Shown here one piece after another: positions 36,963-46,120 of a stretch of 64,000 nt of DNA. The notes under the pieces are model-generated. The model searched no databases. It saw only the letters and a program-made list of their open reading frames with translations, and had not been told where the DNA came from. The translations under genes were made by a program, and so were the position numbers. Every line of letters begins with the position of its first letter. Position 1 is the stretch's first letter. Source of the stretch: Cupriavidus respiraculi (GTDB lineage: Bacteria > Pseudomonadota > Gammaproteobacteria > Burkholderiales > Burkholderiaceae); assembly GCF_914271545.1 (NCBI RefSeq), contig NZ_CAJZAH010000003.1, forward strand, positions 558,001 through 622,000, read 5' to 3'.

Positions 36963-38321
36963 ATGACCGATTCCACCGTGCATTTCACCTACACCCAGGC
37001 TCAGCTCAGCGAGATGGCGGCCGATGTGCTCCGCGTGGCACGCGAACTGGGTGCCACCGATGCGGCCACGGAGATCTCCGAAGGCAGCGGCCTGTCGGTC
37101 ACGGTGCGCAAGGGGCAGGTGGAAACCATCGAGCAGAATCGCGACAAGGTCGTGGGCGTCACGGTGATGATCGGCAAGCGGCGCGGCAATGCCAGCACCT
37201 CCGACTTCTCGCCCGCCGCACTGCGCGCGACCGCCGAGGCCGCCTACAACATCGCGCGCTTCACCGCGGAGGACGATTGCGCGGGACTGGCCGAGGAAGA
37301 GCTGCTGGAGCGCGATCCGCAGGACCTGGACCTGTTCCACCCCTGGGCCGTCGATGCCGAGCAGTGCATCGATATTGCGCGCCGTTCCGAGGCCGCGGCG
37401 CTGGCCGTGTCGCCGCGCATCCGCAACAGCGATGGCGCCAGCGTGTCCGCCCAGCATTCGCAGTTCGTGCTGGCCACCTCGCGCGGTTTCATGGGCGGCT
37501 ACCCGTATTCCCGGCATTTCATCTCGTGCGCGCCGATCGCCGGCACCGGCGGCGGCATGCAGCGCGACGACTGGTATTCGTCCAAGCGCGACCCGGCCGC
37601 GCTGGCCGCGCCCGAGGACATCGGCCGCTATGCCGCCGAGCGGGCGCTGGCGCGCCTGAACGCGCGCAAGCTGAGCACCCGCCGCTGCCCCGTGCTGTTC
37701 GAGGCTCCGCTGGCCGCGGGACTGCTGGGCGCCTTCGTGCAGGCGGTGTCGGGCGGCGCGCTGTATCGCAAGTCGACCTTCCTCTACGACACGCTGGGCA
37801 AGGCCGTGTTCGGCCCGCATATCGATATCCAGGAGCGGCCTCACGTGCCCGGCGCCATGGGCAGCGCGCCGTTCGACGAGGAAGGCGTCAAGACCAACGC
37901 GCGGCAGGTCGTGCGCGATGGCGTGGTCGAGGGCTACTTCCTGTCCACGTATTCGGCCCGCAAGCTGGGCATGCGCACCACCGGCAACGCGGGCGGCTCG
38001 CACAATCTCGCGCTGACCAGCAAGCTGACGCAGCCGGGCGACGATTTCCCCGCCATGCTGGCCAAGCTCGGCACCGGGCTGCTGGTGACCGAGCTGATGG
38101 GGCAGGGGGTGAACTACGTGACCGGCGACTACTCGCGCGGCGCGTCGGGCTACTGGGTGGAGAACGGCGTGATCCAGTATCCGGTGGAGGAGATCACCAT
38201 CGCGGGCAACATGGCGGAGATGTTCCAGCAGATCGTGGCCGTGGGCGCCGACACGCTGGTGCGCGGCACCAAGGAAACCGGCTCGATCCTGATCGAGCAG
38301 ATGACCATCGCGGGCAACTGA
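36963..38321 (+). CDS. pmbA: Metalloprotease PmbA/TldE
   Basis: The 452-residue protein is the TldE subunit of the TldD/TldE protease, which trims small modified peptides and supports degradation of the CcdA antitoxin in E. coli. Family blocks are EISEGSGLSVTVRKGQVETIEQ (quoted in part), SARKLGMRTTGNAGGSHNL and GDYSRGASGYWVENG. ATG 36963 is preferred to the in-frame TTG at 36948 because it fits the extended -10 upstream. The partner tldD is not in this window, as is usual. Confidence 0.95.
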   Translation: MTDSTVHFTYTQAQLSEMAADVLRVARELGATDAATEISEGSGLSVTVRKGQVETIEQNRDKVVGVTVMIGKRRGNASTSDFSPAALRATAEAAYNIARFTAEDDCAGLAEEELLERDPQDLDLFHPWAVDAEQCIDIARRSEAAALAVSPRIRNSDGASVSAQHSQFVLATSRGFMGGYPYSRHFISCAPIAGTGGGMQRDDWYSSKRDPAALAAPEDIGRYAAERALARLNARKLSTRRCPVLFEAPLAAGLLGAFVQAVSGGALYRKSTFLYDTLGKAVFGPHIDIQERPHVPGAMGSAPFDEEGVKTNARQVVRDGVVEGYFLSTYSARKLGMRTTGNAGGSHNLALTSKLTQPGDDFPAMLAKLGTGLLVTELMGQGVNYVTGDYSRGASGYWVENGVIQYPVEEITIAGNMAEMFQQIVAVGADTLVRGTKETGSILIEQMTIAGN

Positions 38322-38331
38322 GCGTTGCCCG

Positions 38332-38358
38332 GGCGGGCCGCCAGGCCCGCCTTTCTCT
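38332..38358 (+). terminator. Rho-independent terminator after pmbA
   Basis: GGCGGGCC (38332-38339) and GGCCCGCC (38344-38351) are perfect arms around GCCA, followed by TTTCT. It lies between convergent pmbA and folA. Confidence 0.7.
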
Positions 38359-38360
38359 AT

Positions 38361-38861
38361 CTATTCCTCGCCCGACGGCGGACGATCGTAGGTGACGAAG
38401 GCGTAGTCCAGCCCGCTCTTCTCCGAACGATGCGATTCCCGCGCGGTCACGATCCACTTGCCGGGGTCGATGGGCGGGAAGAAGGCATCGCCTTCCACGT
38501 CCGCATCGATTTCCGTCACGACCAGCCGGTCCGCGCTCGGCATGGCTTCCGCGAAAAGCTGGCCTCCGCCGATCAGGAACACCTGATCCACTCCCGCGCA
38601 CAGCCGCTGTGCGTCTTCCAGCGATGCCGCCATCTCGCAGCCCTCGATACGCAGGTCCGCGTTGCGCGTCACCACGATATTGCGGCGGCCCGGCAGCGGC
38701 CGGCCGATCGAGTCATAGGTCTTGCGGCCCATGATGATTGGCGCGCCCATGGTGGTGCGCTTGAAATGCGCCAGATCCTCCGGCAGATGCCACGGCAGCG
38801 CGTTATTGCGGCCGATGGTGCCATTGCGGGCTTTCGCCACGACCAGCGTCAGCAACGTCAT
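38361..38861 (-). CDS. folA: Dihydrofolate reductase
   Basis: The 166-residue enzyme reduces dihydrofolate with NADPH. It begins [30 protein letters not shown], containing the Met20-loop and the active-site Asp/Glu position (E in LPEDL). It continues with [21 protein letters not shown] and the cofactor loop LIGGGQLF. The start codon overlaps the thyA stop by 4 bp, coupling it to thymidylate synthase, the reaction that generates its substrate. Confidence 0.96.
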   Translation of the reverse strand: MTLLTLVVAKARNGTIGRNNALPWHLPEDLAHFKRTTMGAPIIMGRKTYDSIGRPLPGRRNIVVTRNADLRIEGCEMAASLEDAQRLCAGVDQVFLIGGGQLFAEAMPSADRLVVTEIDADVEGDAFFPPIDPGKWIVTARESHRSEKSGLDYAFVTYDRPPSGEE

Positions 38862-39652
38862 ACCGCCACCGGGGCCTTGATGGCCGGATGCGATTCGTAG
38901 CCCACCAGCGAGAAATCCTCGTACCGGTAGTCGAACAGGCTGTCGGGCCTGCGCGCGATCTGCAGCTTCGGCAGCGCCATCGGCGCGCGCGCCAGCTGGG
39001 TCTCGACCTGCTCGAAGTGGTTGCTGTACAGATGGCAATCGCCGCCCGTCCAGACGAAATCGCCCACTTCGAGGTCGGTCTGCTGCGCGATCATGTGGGT
39101 CAGCAGCGCGTAGCTGGCGATATTGAACGGCACGCCGAGGAAGATATCGGCGCTGCGCTGGTAGAGCTGGCACGACAGCCGGCCGTCGGCCACGTAGAAC
39201 TGGAAGAACGCGTGGCAGGGCGGCAGCTTCATGCGGGGAATGTCGCTGACATTCCATGCCGACACGATCAGCCGGCGCGAGTCCGGGTTGGCGCGGATCT
39301 GCTGCACCAGCTCGGCGATCTGGTCGATATGCCCGCCATTGGGCGCGGGCCAGGAGCGCCACTGGTAGCCATAGATCGGGCCCAGTTCGCCGTTCTCGTC
39401 CGCCCATTCGTCCCAGATGGTGACGCCGTTGTCCTGCAGCCACTTCACGTTGGTCGAGCCCTGCAGGAACCACAGCAGCTCATAGACGATGGACTTCATA
39501 TGCAGCTTCTTGGTGGTCACCACCGGGAAGCCTTCGCGCAGGTCGAAGCGCATCTGGTAGCCGAACACCGAGCGCGTGCCGGTGCCGGTGCGGTCGGCCT
39601 TTTCGGTGCCATGCTCGTACACATGGCGCATGAAGTCGAGATACTGTTTCAT
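38858..39652 (-). CDS. thyA: Thymidylate synthase
   Basis: The 264-residue enzyme methylates dUMP using methylene-tetrahydrofolate. The catalytic Cys is C146 in [13 protein letters not shown], with [23 protein letters not shown] near the N-terminus and the [12 protein letters not shown] block. Length equals E. coli ThyA. ATG 39652 ([15 protein letters not shown]) is chosen over an upstream in-frame ATG. It forms an operon with folA. Confidence 0.97.
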   Translation of the reverse strand: MKQYLDFMRHVYEHGTEKADRTGTGTRSVFGYQMRFDLREGFPVVTTKKLHMKSIVYELLWFLQGSTNVKWLQDNGVTIWDEWADENGELGPIYGYQWRSWPAPNGGHIDQIAELVQQIRANPDSRRLIVSAWNVSDIPRMKLPPCHAFFQFYVADGRLSCQLYQRSADIFLGVPFNIASYALLTHMIAQQTDLEVGDFVWTGGDCHLYSNHFEQVETQLARAPMALPKLQIARRPDSLFDYRYEDFSLVGYESHPAIKAPVAV

Positions 39653-39754
39653 CGGCGCGGGGAGGAAATAGGGCGGGCCGCAGCGGCCGCAAGCCGGCAT
39701 TCTAGCCGATGCGCCGCCCCGGGGTTCCGGCCCGCCGCGCTGGCGGCGGGCCCA

Positions 39755-39788
39755 TGAAAAACGGCGGCCCGCACAGGGCGGGCCGCCG
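39755..39788 (-). terminator. Rho-independent terminator of the terC gene
   Basis: On the minus strand CGGCGGCCCGC and GCGGGCCGCCG form a perfect 11-bp stem with a 5-base loop, then five T residues (plus-strand A-run at 39757-39761). Confidence 0.85.
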
Positions 39789-39839
39789 TCGATGCGGTGG
39801 CCACCGTCCGGGAACGGCGGCCGCCTCGGTTGGTGCCGC

Positions 39840-40544
39840 TTAGTGGCTGTCGGCCATCTGGCTGCCTTCGCGGCGCTTCTGCACCAGGTAGCCGGCGCCG
39901 AGCACGCCGCCGACGATCAGCACGTACAGGCCCCAGTTGATGACCGGGTTGGCGTTGAAGAAGTCGCGGATCAGCGGCTCGTGCACGATCATCTTGACGG
40001 CGGTGAAGGCCAGCACGCCAGCGCCGATGTAGATGATGAACGGGTAGCGCGCCATCAGCTTGAGCACCAGGGTCGAGCCCCACACCACGATGGGGATGCT
40101 GATCAGCAGGCCCAGCACCACCAGCAGGAAGCTGCCGTGGGCCGCGCCGGCGACCGCCAGCACGTTGTCCACGCCCATCACCGCGTCGGCGATGATGATG
40201 GTCTTCATCGCGCCGGCCAGGGTGCTGGCGCTTTGGCCGTGCTCGTCCTCGCCGCTGTCGTCGGACAGCAGCTTGTACGCGATCCAGACCAGTGCCAGAC
40301 CGCCGACCAGCATCAGGCCAGGGATCTTCAGCAGCCAGACCACGCCAATGGTCATTGCCGAACGCACCACCACGGCACCTACCGTGCCCCAGATGACCGC
40401 CTTCTTTTGCAGATGCGGGGGCAGGTTACGCGCGGCGAGCGCAATCACGATGGCGTTGTCGCCGGCAAGCACCAGGTCGATGACGACGATCGACAATAGC
40501 GCTGTCAGGAACTGCATCGTGAACAGATCGGTAAGCCACTCCAT
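39840..40544 (-). CDS. TerC family membrane protein under manganese riboswitch
   Basis: The 234-residue inner-membrane protein has about seven helices and the two acidic TerC signatures [16 protein letters not shown] and [14 protein letters not shown], which form a metal-binding pair in the membrane. TerC-family members such as Alx and YkoY export manganese or protect against it. A yybP-ykoY riboswitch lies in the leader, which strongly supports a manganese-linked role. GAGGAG lies 7 nt before the ATG. It is a single-gene unit ended by a strong terminator. Confidence 0.93.
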   Translation of the reverse strand: MEWLTDLFTMQFLTALLSIVVIDLVLAGDNAIVIALAARNLPPHLQKKAVIWGTVGAVVVRSAMTIGVVWLLKIPGLMLVGGLALVWIAYKLLSDDSGEDEHGQSASTLAGAMKTIIIADAVMGVDNVLAVAGAAHGSFLLVVLGLLISIPIVVWGSTLVLKLMARYPFIIYIGAGVLAFTAVKMIVHEPLIRDFFNANPVINWGLYVLIVGGVLGAGYLVQKRREGSQMADSH

Positions 40545-40616
40545 GAAAACTCCTCAGATACGCAAATCGTTGTGGGAAACGCCGGATTCGCCTGGAGTCA
40601 TGCAGCAGTAGACGGG

Positions 40617-40808
40617 AGGGCCTTTGCGAACCATGAATCCAGGTTGCAAAGGTCTTGCTCGACCGTGTTTGCCACATGCCTGCTCGCATGGATTGGACGG
40701 CCAGCACAACCGGAGCGGCCAAATCGCGAATCATCGCGGGCAACGGCGCATCTCGGAATGACGATTGTGCTAAGGGCAACGAGGCCCCTGGAGCTACTCC
40801 CCTTTGAA
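40617..40808 (-). promoter_or_regulatory. yybP-ykoY (Mn2+) riboswitch
   Basis: Read on the minus strand, the leader contains the conserved element AAAGGGGAGTAGC near its 5' end (GGGGAGTAG at 40802-40794). Further on comes GCAAGACCTTTGC, pairing with GCAAAGGCC after an intervening loop. Both are hallmarks of the yybP-ykoY family, where the AAGACC-type loop docks on the GGGGAGUAG loop to bind Mn2+. It ends about 70 nt before the terC start, whose GAGGAG ribosome binding site could be its output. Boundaries are approximate; family assignment is by conserved-motif recognition. Confidence 0.82.
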
Positions 40809-40843
40809 GGGGCTTGGCCGCGGACGGCCCAGCTTGGGGACGG

Positions 40844-40849
40844 ATTATA
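40844..40849 (-). promoter_or_regulatory. Consensus -10 (TATAAT) of the riboswitch-terC transcript
   Basis: A perfect TATAAT on the minus strand lies 35 bp before the riboswitch core. The -35 region is weak (CGACAA at 17 bp). It fixes the transcript start near 40837. Confidence 0.6.
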
Positions 40850-41123
40850 AACGAGAGGCCCCGGTTTTGTCGCGTCGCAGCCACCGCGTTTACCCCAGTT
40901 GGCGGGTTATCGCAAGGCGGTTGCGGGATGCCTGCCGTCCACCCGGTGTGGCGATGCAGCAGGCGCATGTGGCTGGTGATCGGCTATCCTGTAGCGATCG
41001 GCGGAGCCGATGTGCCGCCAGACAGCCACGGCGGGCCTTCTCCGAGCCGTGGCCGGCGTCCCGCCGCGCCGGCCGAACAGCCATCGGGGGTCATGCAGTG
41101 CCATCGACCAATAAGGAAACCAC

Positions 41124-42218
41124 ATGCCGGCTCTTCCGACACCGCTGAACCCAAGACAAGCCGACCGAGAATCCACCACCCATCCCCGCCACACCCGTAC
41201 CGCCACCCAGGGCGCACCTGCCACGGCAGCCGCGGTCGTGCCCCTCGCCAACGGCCATGCCGGCCCGGGCAGGCTCCAGTTCGTACAGCAATACCACGAG
41301 GACAACGCGGCGCTGCGCGCCGAGGTCCTGCACGGCCTGCAGTCGGAGCGGGCCAGCATCAGCCCCAAGTTCTTCTACGACGTGCTCGGATCGCGCCTGT
41401 TCGAGGCGATCACCGAGCTGCCCGAGTACTACCCGACCCGCACCGAAGCCAGGATCTTCAGCGATTCGGCGGCCGATATCGCCGCGCGCGCCGGGCGCGG
41501 CGGCGTGCTGATCGACCTGGGCGCGGGCAACTGCCAGAAGGCGGCGCGCCTGTTTCCATCGCTGCAGCCGGCGCAGTACGTCGCCGTCGATATATCGGTC
41601 GAGTTCCTGCGTGGCACGCTGACCGGGCTGCAACAGCAACATCCGCAGATCCCGATGCTCGGCCTCGGCGCGGACCTGTGCGCGCCGCTGGACCTGCCGC
41701 CGACGGTACGGCGCGGGCGCAGGCTGTTCTTCTACCCTGGCTCGAGCATCGGCAATTTCGCCCCCGTGGAAGCGCTGGCCCTGCTGCAACGGCTGCGGGC
41801 CGCGGCGGAGCAGGGTGACGGCGTGCTGATCGGCGTGGACCTGCTCAAGGACGAGGCGCCGCTGGTGGCCGCCTATGACGATGCGCTGGGCGTGACGGCC
41901 GCCTTCAATCGCAACGTGCTGCGCAACGTCAACCGGATCGTCGGCAGCGATTTCTCGCTGGGAGACTGGCGCCATGTGGCACGCTTCGACCGCGAGTCGT
42001 TCCGGATCGAGATGCTGCTGGAGGCCGAGCGCGATATCGCGGTGGCGTGGCAGGGTGGGGCGCGGACGTTTCGCAAGGGCGAACGCATCCACACGGAGGA
42101 TTCGTACAAGTACCGCCCCGAGGATTTCTCTCTGCTGCTGGAGGCGGCGGGCTTTTCCGACCCGGTTTGCTGGACCGATCCGGCCGGCTGGTTCGCCATG
42201 TTCCACGCCCGGGCCTAG
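41124..42218 (+). CDS. egtD: L-histidine N(alpha)-methyltransferase (EgtD)
   Basis: The 364-residue enzyme trimethylates histidine to hercynine, the first step of ergothioneine synthesis. It has the SAM-binding motif LIDLGAGNCQKAARL (about 127-141), the substrate-pocket motif FYDVLGSRLFEAITELPEYY, FFYPGSSIGNF and FNRNVLRNVNRIVG, all typical of EgtD. The first 45 residues are a variable leader, so a later start is possible. The next gene is an EgtB/SenA-like protein that lacks the metal-binding histidines. Confidence 0.94.
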   Translation: MPALPTPLNPRQADRESTTHPRHTRTATQGAPATAAAVVPLANGHAGPGRLQFVQQYHEDNAALRAEVLHGLQSERASISPKFFYDVLGSRLFEAITELPEYYPTRTEARIFSDSAADIAARAGRGGVLIDLGAGNCQKAARLFPSLQPAQYVAVDISVEFLRGTLTGLQQQHPQIPMLGLGADLCAPLDLPPTVRRGRRLFFYPGSSIGNFAPVEALALLQRLRAAAEQGDGVLIGVDLLKDEAPLVAAYDDALGVTAAFNRNVLRNVNRIVGSDFSLGDWRHVARFDRESFRIEMLLEAERDIAVAWQGGARTFRKGERIHTEDSYKYRPEDFSLLLEAAGFSDPVCWTDPAGWFAMFHARA

Positions 42219-42356
42219 CCCGGCGGCCGGGACCACGGTGTCATAATGGCCCGATCGGCCCCCCGCATCGCGGGGCCCGGCTATTGCAACCCGTTGCCGC
42301 CGCCGCGGCGCCCGCCCAAGGCGGCGCCCCGCGCGGCAACTCAACTGATTCCTCCT

Positions 42357-43616
42357 ATGAGCGGCTTTACCATGCTCCCCGATCTGCACTTCAGCGGCGG
42401 CCAGCGCGACTGGGCGGACCCGCGCCGGCTGCCGCGCGAGGGATTGGCCAGTGCCCTGGTCGAGAGCCGCAACCGCACGCTGGCATGGCTGGCCGCGTTC
42501 GGCCAGTCGCGGCGCGGCTGGATGGTGACGCGCCAGTACGATGCCGATCCGCCGCTGTGGACGCTGGGCGCCATCGCCTGGCACGCCGAGTGGTGGACCC
42601 TGCGCGACGTGCATCCGGTCAGGCGCAACGGCGTCCAGTTGCTGGCGCCGGCCGCGCCCCCGCTGCTGCAGGGGGCTGACGAATGGTTCGATCCGGATCG
42701 CATCGGTCCGGACGAGCGCTGGGAGGCGACCCTGCCCGAGGTCGCGGTAGTCAAGCAGTACGCCGCCGACGTGCTCGACGGCATGCTGCGCCGCCTCGCC
42801 GTGCTCCCTGACGATTCCGACGATACGCTGTACGGCCTGCGCCGCGCGCTGGCCTACGAAGACGAGCAGGGCGAGCGTATCGCGGCGCTGCTGCAGGCCC
42901 TTGGCCTGCCCCCGGTCGAGCCCGCCGCGGCGTGGCCCTCGGTGTCGGTGCCCAGCGGCGGCACGCTGCAGTTTCCGGGCGGCCGTTTCGTGCAGGGATG
43001 GACCGAGCCCGATGGCTTCGCCCTGCCGGACGAACTGCCGCCGCAGACCACCTATGTGCCGGCCTTCGAAATCGATGCCGCGCCGGTGACCAACGCGCAG
43101 TTCCTGGAATTCGTCGAGGACCGGGGCTACGAGCATCCTGCCTGGTGGTCGGAAGCCGGGCGCCAGTGGCTGATGACGCAGGAGCGCTCGGCGCCGCGCT
43201 ACTGGACGCGCCACGCCGAGTCGCGCGCGTGGATGGCCGAGCGCTTCGGCATCCTGCGCACGCTCAACCCCGACGAGCCGGTGCGCCATGTCAGCCTGTT
43301 CGAGGCCCAGGCGTGGTGCCGCTGGGCCGGGCGCCGGCTGCCCGCCGAGGTCGAATGGGAGCTGGCCGCCGTGCAGAACCGCGGCGGATTCCGCTGGGGC
43401 ATGGTGCGGGAGTGGACGGCGACCCCATACGAACCGTATGAGGGCTTCCAGCCCGGTCCCGTCGACATGGCTCTTGTGCGGCGGTTCGGCGAGGACCAGG
43501 CCGTGCGGGGGACCTCCTTCGCCAGCCCCGACCGCCTGAAGCACCCTCGCGCGCGCTGGGCGTTGCCGCCGGAGGACGATATCGCCTTCGTGGGATTTCG
43601 TACGTGCGCGCTGTAG
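42357..43616 (+). CDS. EgtB/SenA-like sulfoxide/selenoxide synthase homologue with lost metal ligands
   Basis: The 419-residue protein has the two-domain layout of EgtB and SenA: an N-terminal DinB-like four-helix domain and a C-terminal FGE-sulfatase domain (YVPAFEIDAAPVTNAQFLEF, VSLFEAQAWCRWAGRRLPAEVEWELA, VREWTATPYEPYEGF, quoted in parts). Its DSSR-type segment and ending resemble SenA. Active members bind iron by one His in a GHxxWF-type motif and two in HExxH-like HEDMH. Here these read GAIAWHAEWW (A72) and YEDEQGE (Y167, Q171), so all three ligands appear replaced. It starts 138 bp after egtD. ATG 42357 is uncertain; ATG 42246 would add 37 residues. Catalysis of hercynine oxidation is therefore doubtful. 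Confidence 0.8.
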   Translation: MSGFTMLPDLHFSGGQRDWADPRRLPREGLASALVESRNRTLAWLAAFGQSRRGWMVTRQYDADPPLWTLGAIAWHAEWWTLRDVHPVRRNGVQLLAPAAPPLLQGADEWFDPDRIGPDERWEATLPEVAVVKQYAADVLDGMLRRLAVLPDDSDDTLYGLRRALAYEDEQGERIAALLQALGLPPVEPAAAWPSVSVPSGGTLQFPGGRFVQGWTEPDGFALPDELPPQTTYVPAFEIDAAPVTNAQFLEFVEDRGYEHPAWWSEAGRQWLMTQERSAPRYWTRHAESRAWMAERFGILRTLNPDEPVRHVSLFEAQAWCRWAGRRLPAEVEWELAAVQNRGGFRWGMVREWTATPYEPYEGFQPGPVDMALVRRFGEDQAVRGTSFASPDRLKHPRARWALPPEDDIAFVGFRTCAL

Positions 43617-43654
43617 TCCCGCTGTACCGCCGCCGTCGCGGCTTCGTTCCCCCA

Positions 43655-43688
43655 AAAGCAAACAAGGCACCCGAGGGTGCCTTGTTGC
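43655..43688 (-). terminator. Terminator between convergent egtB-like and helicase genes
   Basis: AACAAGGCACCC (43661-43672) and GGGTGCCTTGTT (43675-43686) are perfectly complementary. On the minus strand the stem is followed by TTGCTTTT, so it chiefly serves the helicase gene but may work both ways. Confidence 0.75.
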
Positions 43689-43705
43689 ATTAGCGAAGCC
43701 GGAGC

Positions 43706-45562
43706 TTAGCGATCGTAGCGCGAGCGGTTGGGACGCTGGCCGCCGAAGCCGCCGCGGTTGCCGTCGCCGAAGCTGCGCGGCGCGCCGTCGCGGCTGCCGC
43801 CGGCACGATTGCCGAAGCCGCGGTTGTCACCCTGGCTGCGGTCGCCGAAGCTGCGGTCACCGAACGAACGGTCGCCGAACGAGCGGTTGCCGTCACGGTC
43901 GCCGAACGAGCGATTGCCGTCGCGGTTGCCGAAGCCACGGTTGTCGCCGGTGCGCGGTGCGCCTTCGACGCCGAAGGTGCGCGGGGCGCCGTCGTTGGCG
44001 AACGGACGCGGGTTCTGTCCGCGGTAGCCGCCGGCGCCTTGCTCGGCGCCACGGTTGCCGTAGCCGCGGCTTTCGCCGCCGCCGAACTTGCGGTCGCCGA
44101 AGCTGCGCGCCTCGCCGCTGCGATTGCCGCCGTAGCCACCGCCGTAGCCGCCGCCGTTACCACGGCCGCCACCACCGCCCGGCTTGCCGCCGAAGCCGGT
44201 GCGCGGCTTGGGCGTGCGACGCGGCTCCAGGCCCTCGATCACCGATGCGGTGACGCGATGGTTGGTAAAGCGCTCGATGCGCTTCCACTGGAACGTGTCG
44301 TTGTGGTTGACCAGGTTGATGGCCACGCCCGAGCGTCCCGCGCGGCCGGTACGGCCGATGCGGTGCACGTAGTCCTCGGCCTGCTTGGGCAGGTCGAAGT
44401 TCACCACGTGGGTGATATCGGGCACGTCGATGCCGCGCGCGGCCACGTCGGTGGCCACCAGCACGCGCAGGTTGCCGCGACGCAGCGCGGTCAGCGTACG
44501 GTTACGGGCGCCCTGCGTCATGTCCCCGTGCAGCGCGCCGGCGGCGAAGCCGGTGTCCGACAGGCGCTCGGCCAGCGAATCGGCGTCGCGCTTGGTGGCC
44601 GTGAAGACGATGGCCTGCTTCAGCGTGGCGTCGCGCAGCAGATGGTCGAGCAGCTTTTCCTTGTGCGACATGTCGTCGGTGAAGTGCAGGCGTTGCTCGA
44701 TATGGCTCTGGTCGGCGCGCGCGGCGGCGATTTCGATGCGTTGCGGATCACGCAGCTGGCGCGTGGCCAGTTGCGCGATGCGGCCGTCCACCGTCGCCGA
44801 GAACATCAGCGTCTGGCGCGTGGCCGGCGTGGCGGCGACGATCGCGTCGATGTCGTCCGAGAAGCCCATGTCCAGCATGCGGTCGGCCTCGTCGAAGACG
44901 AGCATGTCCAGCTGCGACAGGTCGATGCGGCCGGCGTCGATGTGGTCGAGCAGACGGCCCGGCGTTGCCACCAGGATGTCCGGCATCTTCGACAGCATCG
45001 CGAGCTGCTTCGGATAGGGCATGCCGCCCAGGATGCTCGCGCAGATGATGCGGCGCATATGGCGGCCATACTTGGCTGCGGCTTCGGTCACCTGCAGGGC
45101 CAGTTCGCGCGTCGGCGTCAGCACCAGCAGCGACGGCTGGGCCGGGGCCGGGCGAGGACGCTTGCCCTTCATGCGCTTGATGGGCTCGTCCGCGCGCGGA
45201 CGGTTCGGCGCTTCCTTCTCGCTGATCTTCTGGATCGCGGGCAGCATGAAGGCGGCGGTCTTGCCCGAGCCGGTCTGGCTGGAAACCAGCAGATCGCGGC
45301 CGGCCAGGAAGGCGGGGATCGCCTGGGCCTGGACCGGGGTCGGGACGGTGTAGTTCTGCTCGGTCAGGGCGCGGACGATGGCCGCATCCAGGCCGAGTTC
45401 GGCAAAGGCGTTGTTGCCAACGGCTTCCACGGCGGGCGCCGCGATGGCGTCCTGCGGGTTCAGCATCGCGTCGAGGCGATCGAGCGGGCTGGCGGCCGGG
45501 ATATTGGAAGCGTTGTCTGCGGAGGCAAAAGGCTGCTCCGCACGAAGTTCGTGCTGGGTCAT
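43706..45562 (-). CDS. DEAD-box RNA helicase with RG/FGDR-repeat tail
   Basis: The 618-residue helicase has the Q motif in LTEQNYTVPTPVQAQAIP, motif I SSQTGSGKT, PTRELALQ, DEAD, motif III SAT, ATDVAARGID and HRIGRTGRAG. After about residue 430 comes a Gly/Arg/Asn-rich disordered tail of nearly 190 residues with GGYGG and repeated GNRSFGDRD units. Such tails bind RNA and can drive condensation. It belongs to the RhlE/DbpA-like group, but the subfamily is uncertain. ATG 45562 (MTQHELRAEQ) is chosen. It has a long upstream region without genes, which suggests regulation through its mRNA leader. Confidence 0.92.
   Translation of the reverse strand: MTQHELRAEQPFASADNASNIPAASPLDRLDAMLNPQDAIAAPAVEAVGNNAFAELGLDAAIVRALTEQNYTVPTPVQAQAIPAFLAGRDLLVSSQTGSGKTAAFMLPAIQKISEKEAPNRPRADEPIKRMKGKRPRPAPAQPSLLVLTPTRELALQVTEAAAKYGRHMRRIICASILGGMPYPKQLAMLSKMPDILVATPGRLLDHIDAGRIDLSQLDMLVFDEADRMLDMGFSDDIDAIVAATPATRQTLMFSATVDGRIAQLATRQLRDPQRIEIAAARADQSHIEQRLHFTDDMSHKEKLLDHLLRDATLKQAIVFTATKRDADSLAERLSDTGFAAGALHGDMTQGARNRTLTALRRGNLRVLVATDVAARGIDVPDITHVVNFDLPKQAEDYVHRIGRTGRAGRSGVAINLVNHNDTFQWKRIERFTNHRVTASVIEGLEPRRTPKPRTGFGGKPGGGGGRGNGGGYGGGYGGNRSGEARSFGDRKFGGGESRGYGNRGAEQGAGGYRGQNPRPFANDGAPRTFGVEGAPRTGDNRGFGNRDGNRSFGDRDGNRSFGDRSFGDRSFGDRSQGDNRGFGNRAGGSRDGAPRSFGDGNRGGFGGQRPNRSRYDR
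43837..43930 (-). repeat. Tandem GNRSFGDR codon repeat in the helicase tail
   Basis: The coding strand holds GNRSFGDRD twice, then FGDRS units, with nearly identical codons (plus-strand units like cggtcgccgaacgagcg). Near-identity at DNA level suggests recent expansion or slippage, so length may vary between strains. Confidence 0.75.
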
Positions 45563-46086
45563 GTCGTATGTCTTGAATGCATGGCACCCCGTGCCGGTGG
45601 CGTAGGGGTGGGCGCAGTGCAAAGTCTTAAAAAGGCTTCGGCGCCAATCGGTGAGGCCGTTACGACAGACTCAGCAGGAGCTGGCAGTACGGCAGCAGGC
45701 AGGGGAGAAACCGGTACGAGACCGGAAACCATTTCCCTGGCAGGCAAACAACCACAACGGATTGTTCAACAGGATCGGAGACGAGGCGGCGTCAGGTGAG
45801 ATTGGCGGTCTGCGGGGGTCGACGCCGGTGGCCTGGGCCGGTGGCGATAACGGAAGCAGAGCTTGAGAGCGGAGGCGGGATCGCCATCTGGCCGCGGTGG
45901 GGAGTACTGGGGCGTACAAACCGTTGCGGTCTTTCGGCGCATGCACAGCTCGCATTGCGAACTCACGGGGCGCATTCTAGCAGAGGATTGCCGGCAATGC
46001 TGCGGTGCGAGATGAAAAAAATCACGGATGGCTCTACAAAGTGCCGGCCCGGACCCGTAAACGGCGCGGACGCGGCAAGCTATGGT
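45563..46086. other. Gene-free stretch upstream of the helicase gene
   Basis: No frame here has Cupriavidus-like codon use with a plausible start. It presumably holds the helicase promoter and mRNA leader on the minus strand. An ATG at 46013 opens a frame to 46335, but its codon use is poor and a promoter lies inside it. Confidence 0.4.
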
Positions 46087-46114
46087 TTGAATGCGATATA
46101 CCGTTGCCTATACT
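46087..46114 (+). promoter_or_regulatory. Sigma-70 promoter TTGAAT-N16-TATACT
   Basis: A good -35/-10 pair on the plus strand has no clear coding gene behind it. Initiation near 46121 would start with a perfect hairpin, GCCGGCA-N5-TGCCGGC (46122-46140). Confidence 0.5.
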
Positions 46115-46120
46115 CGGAAA

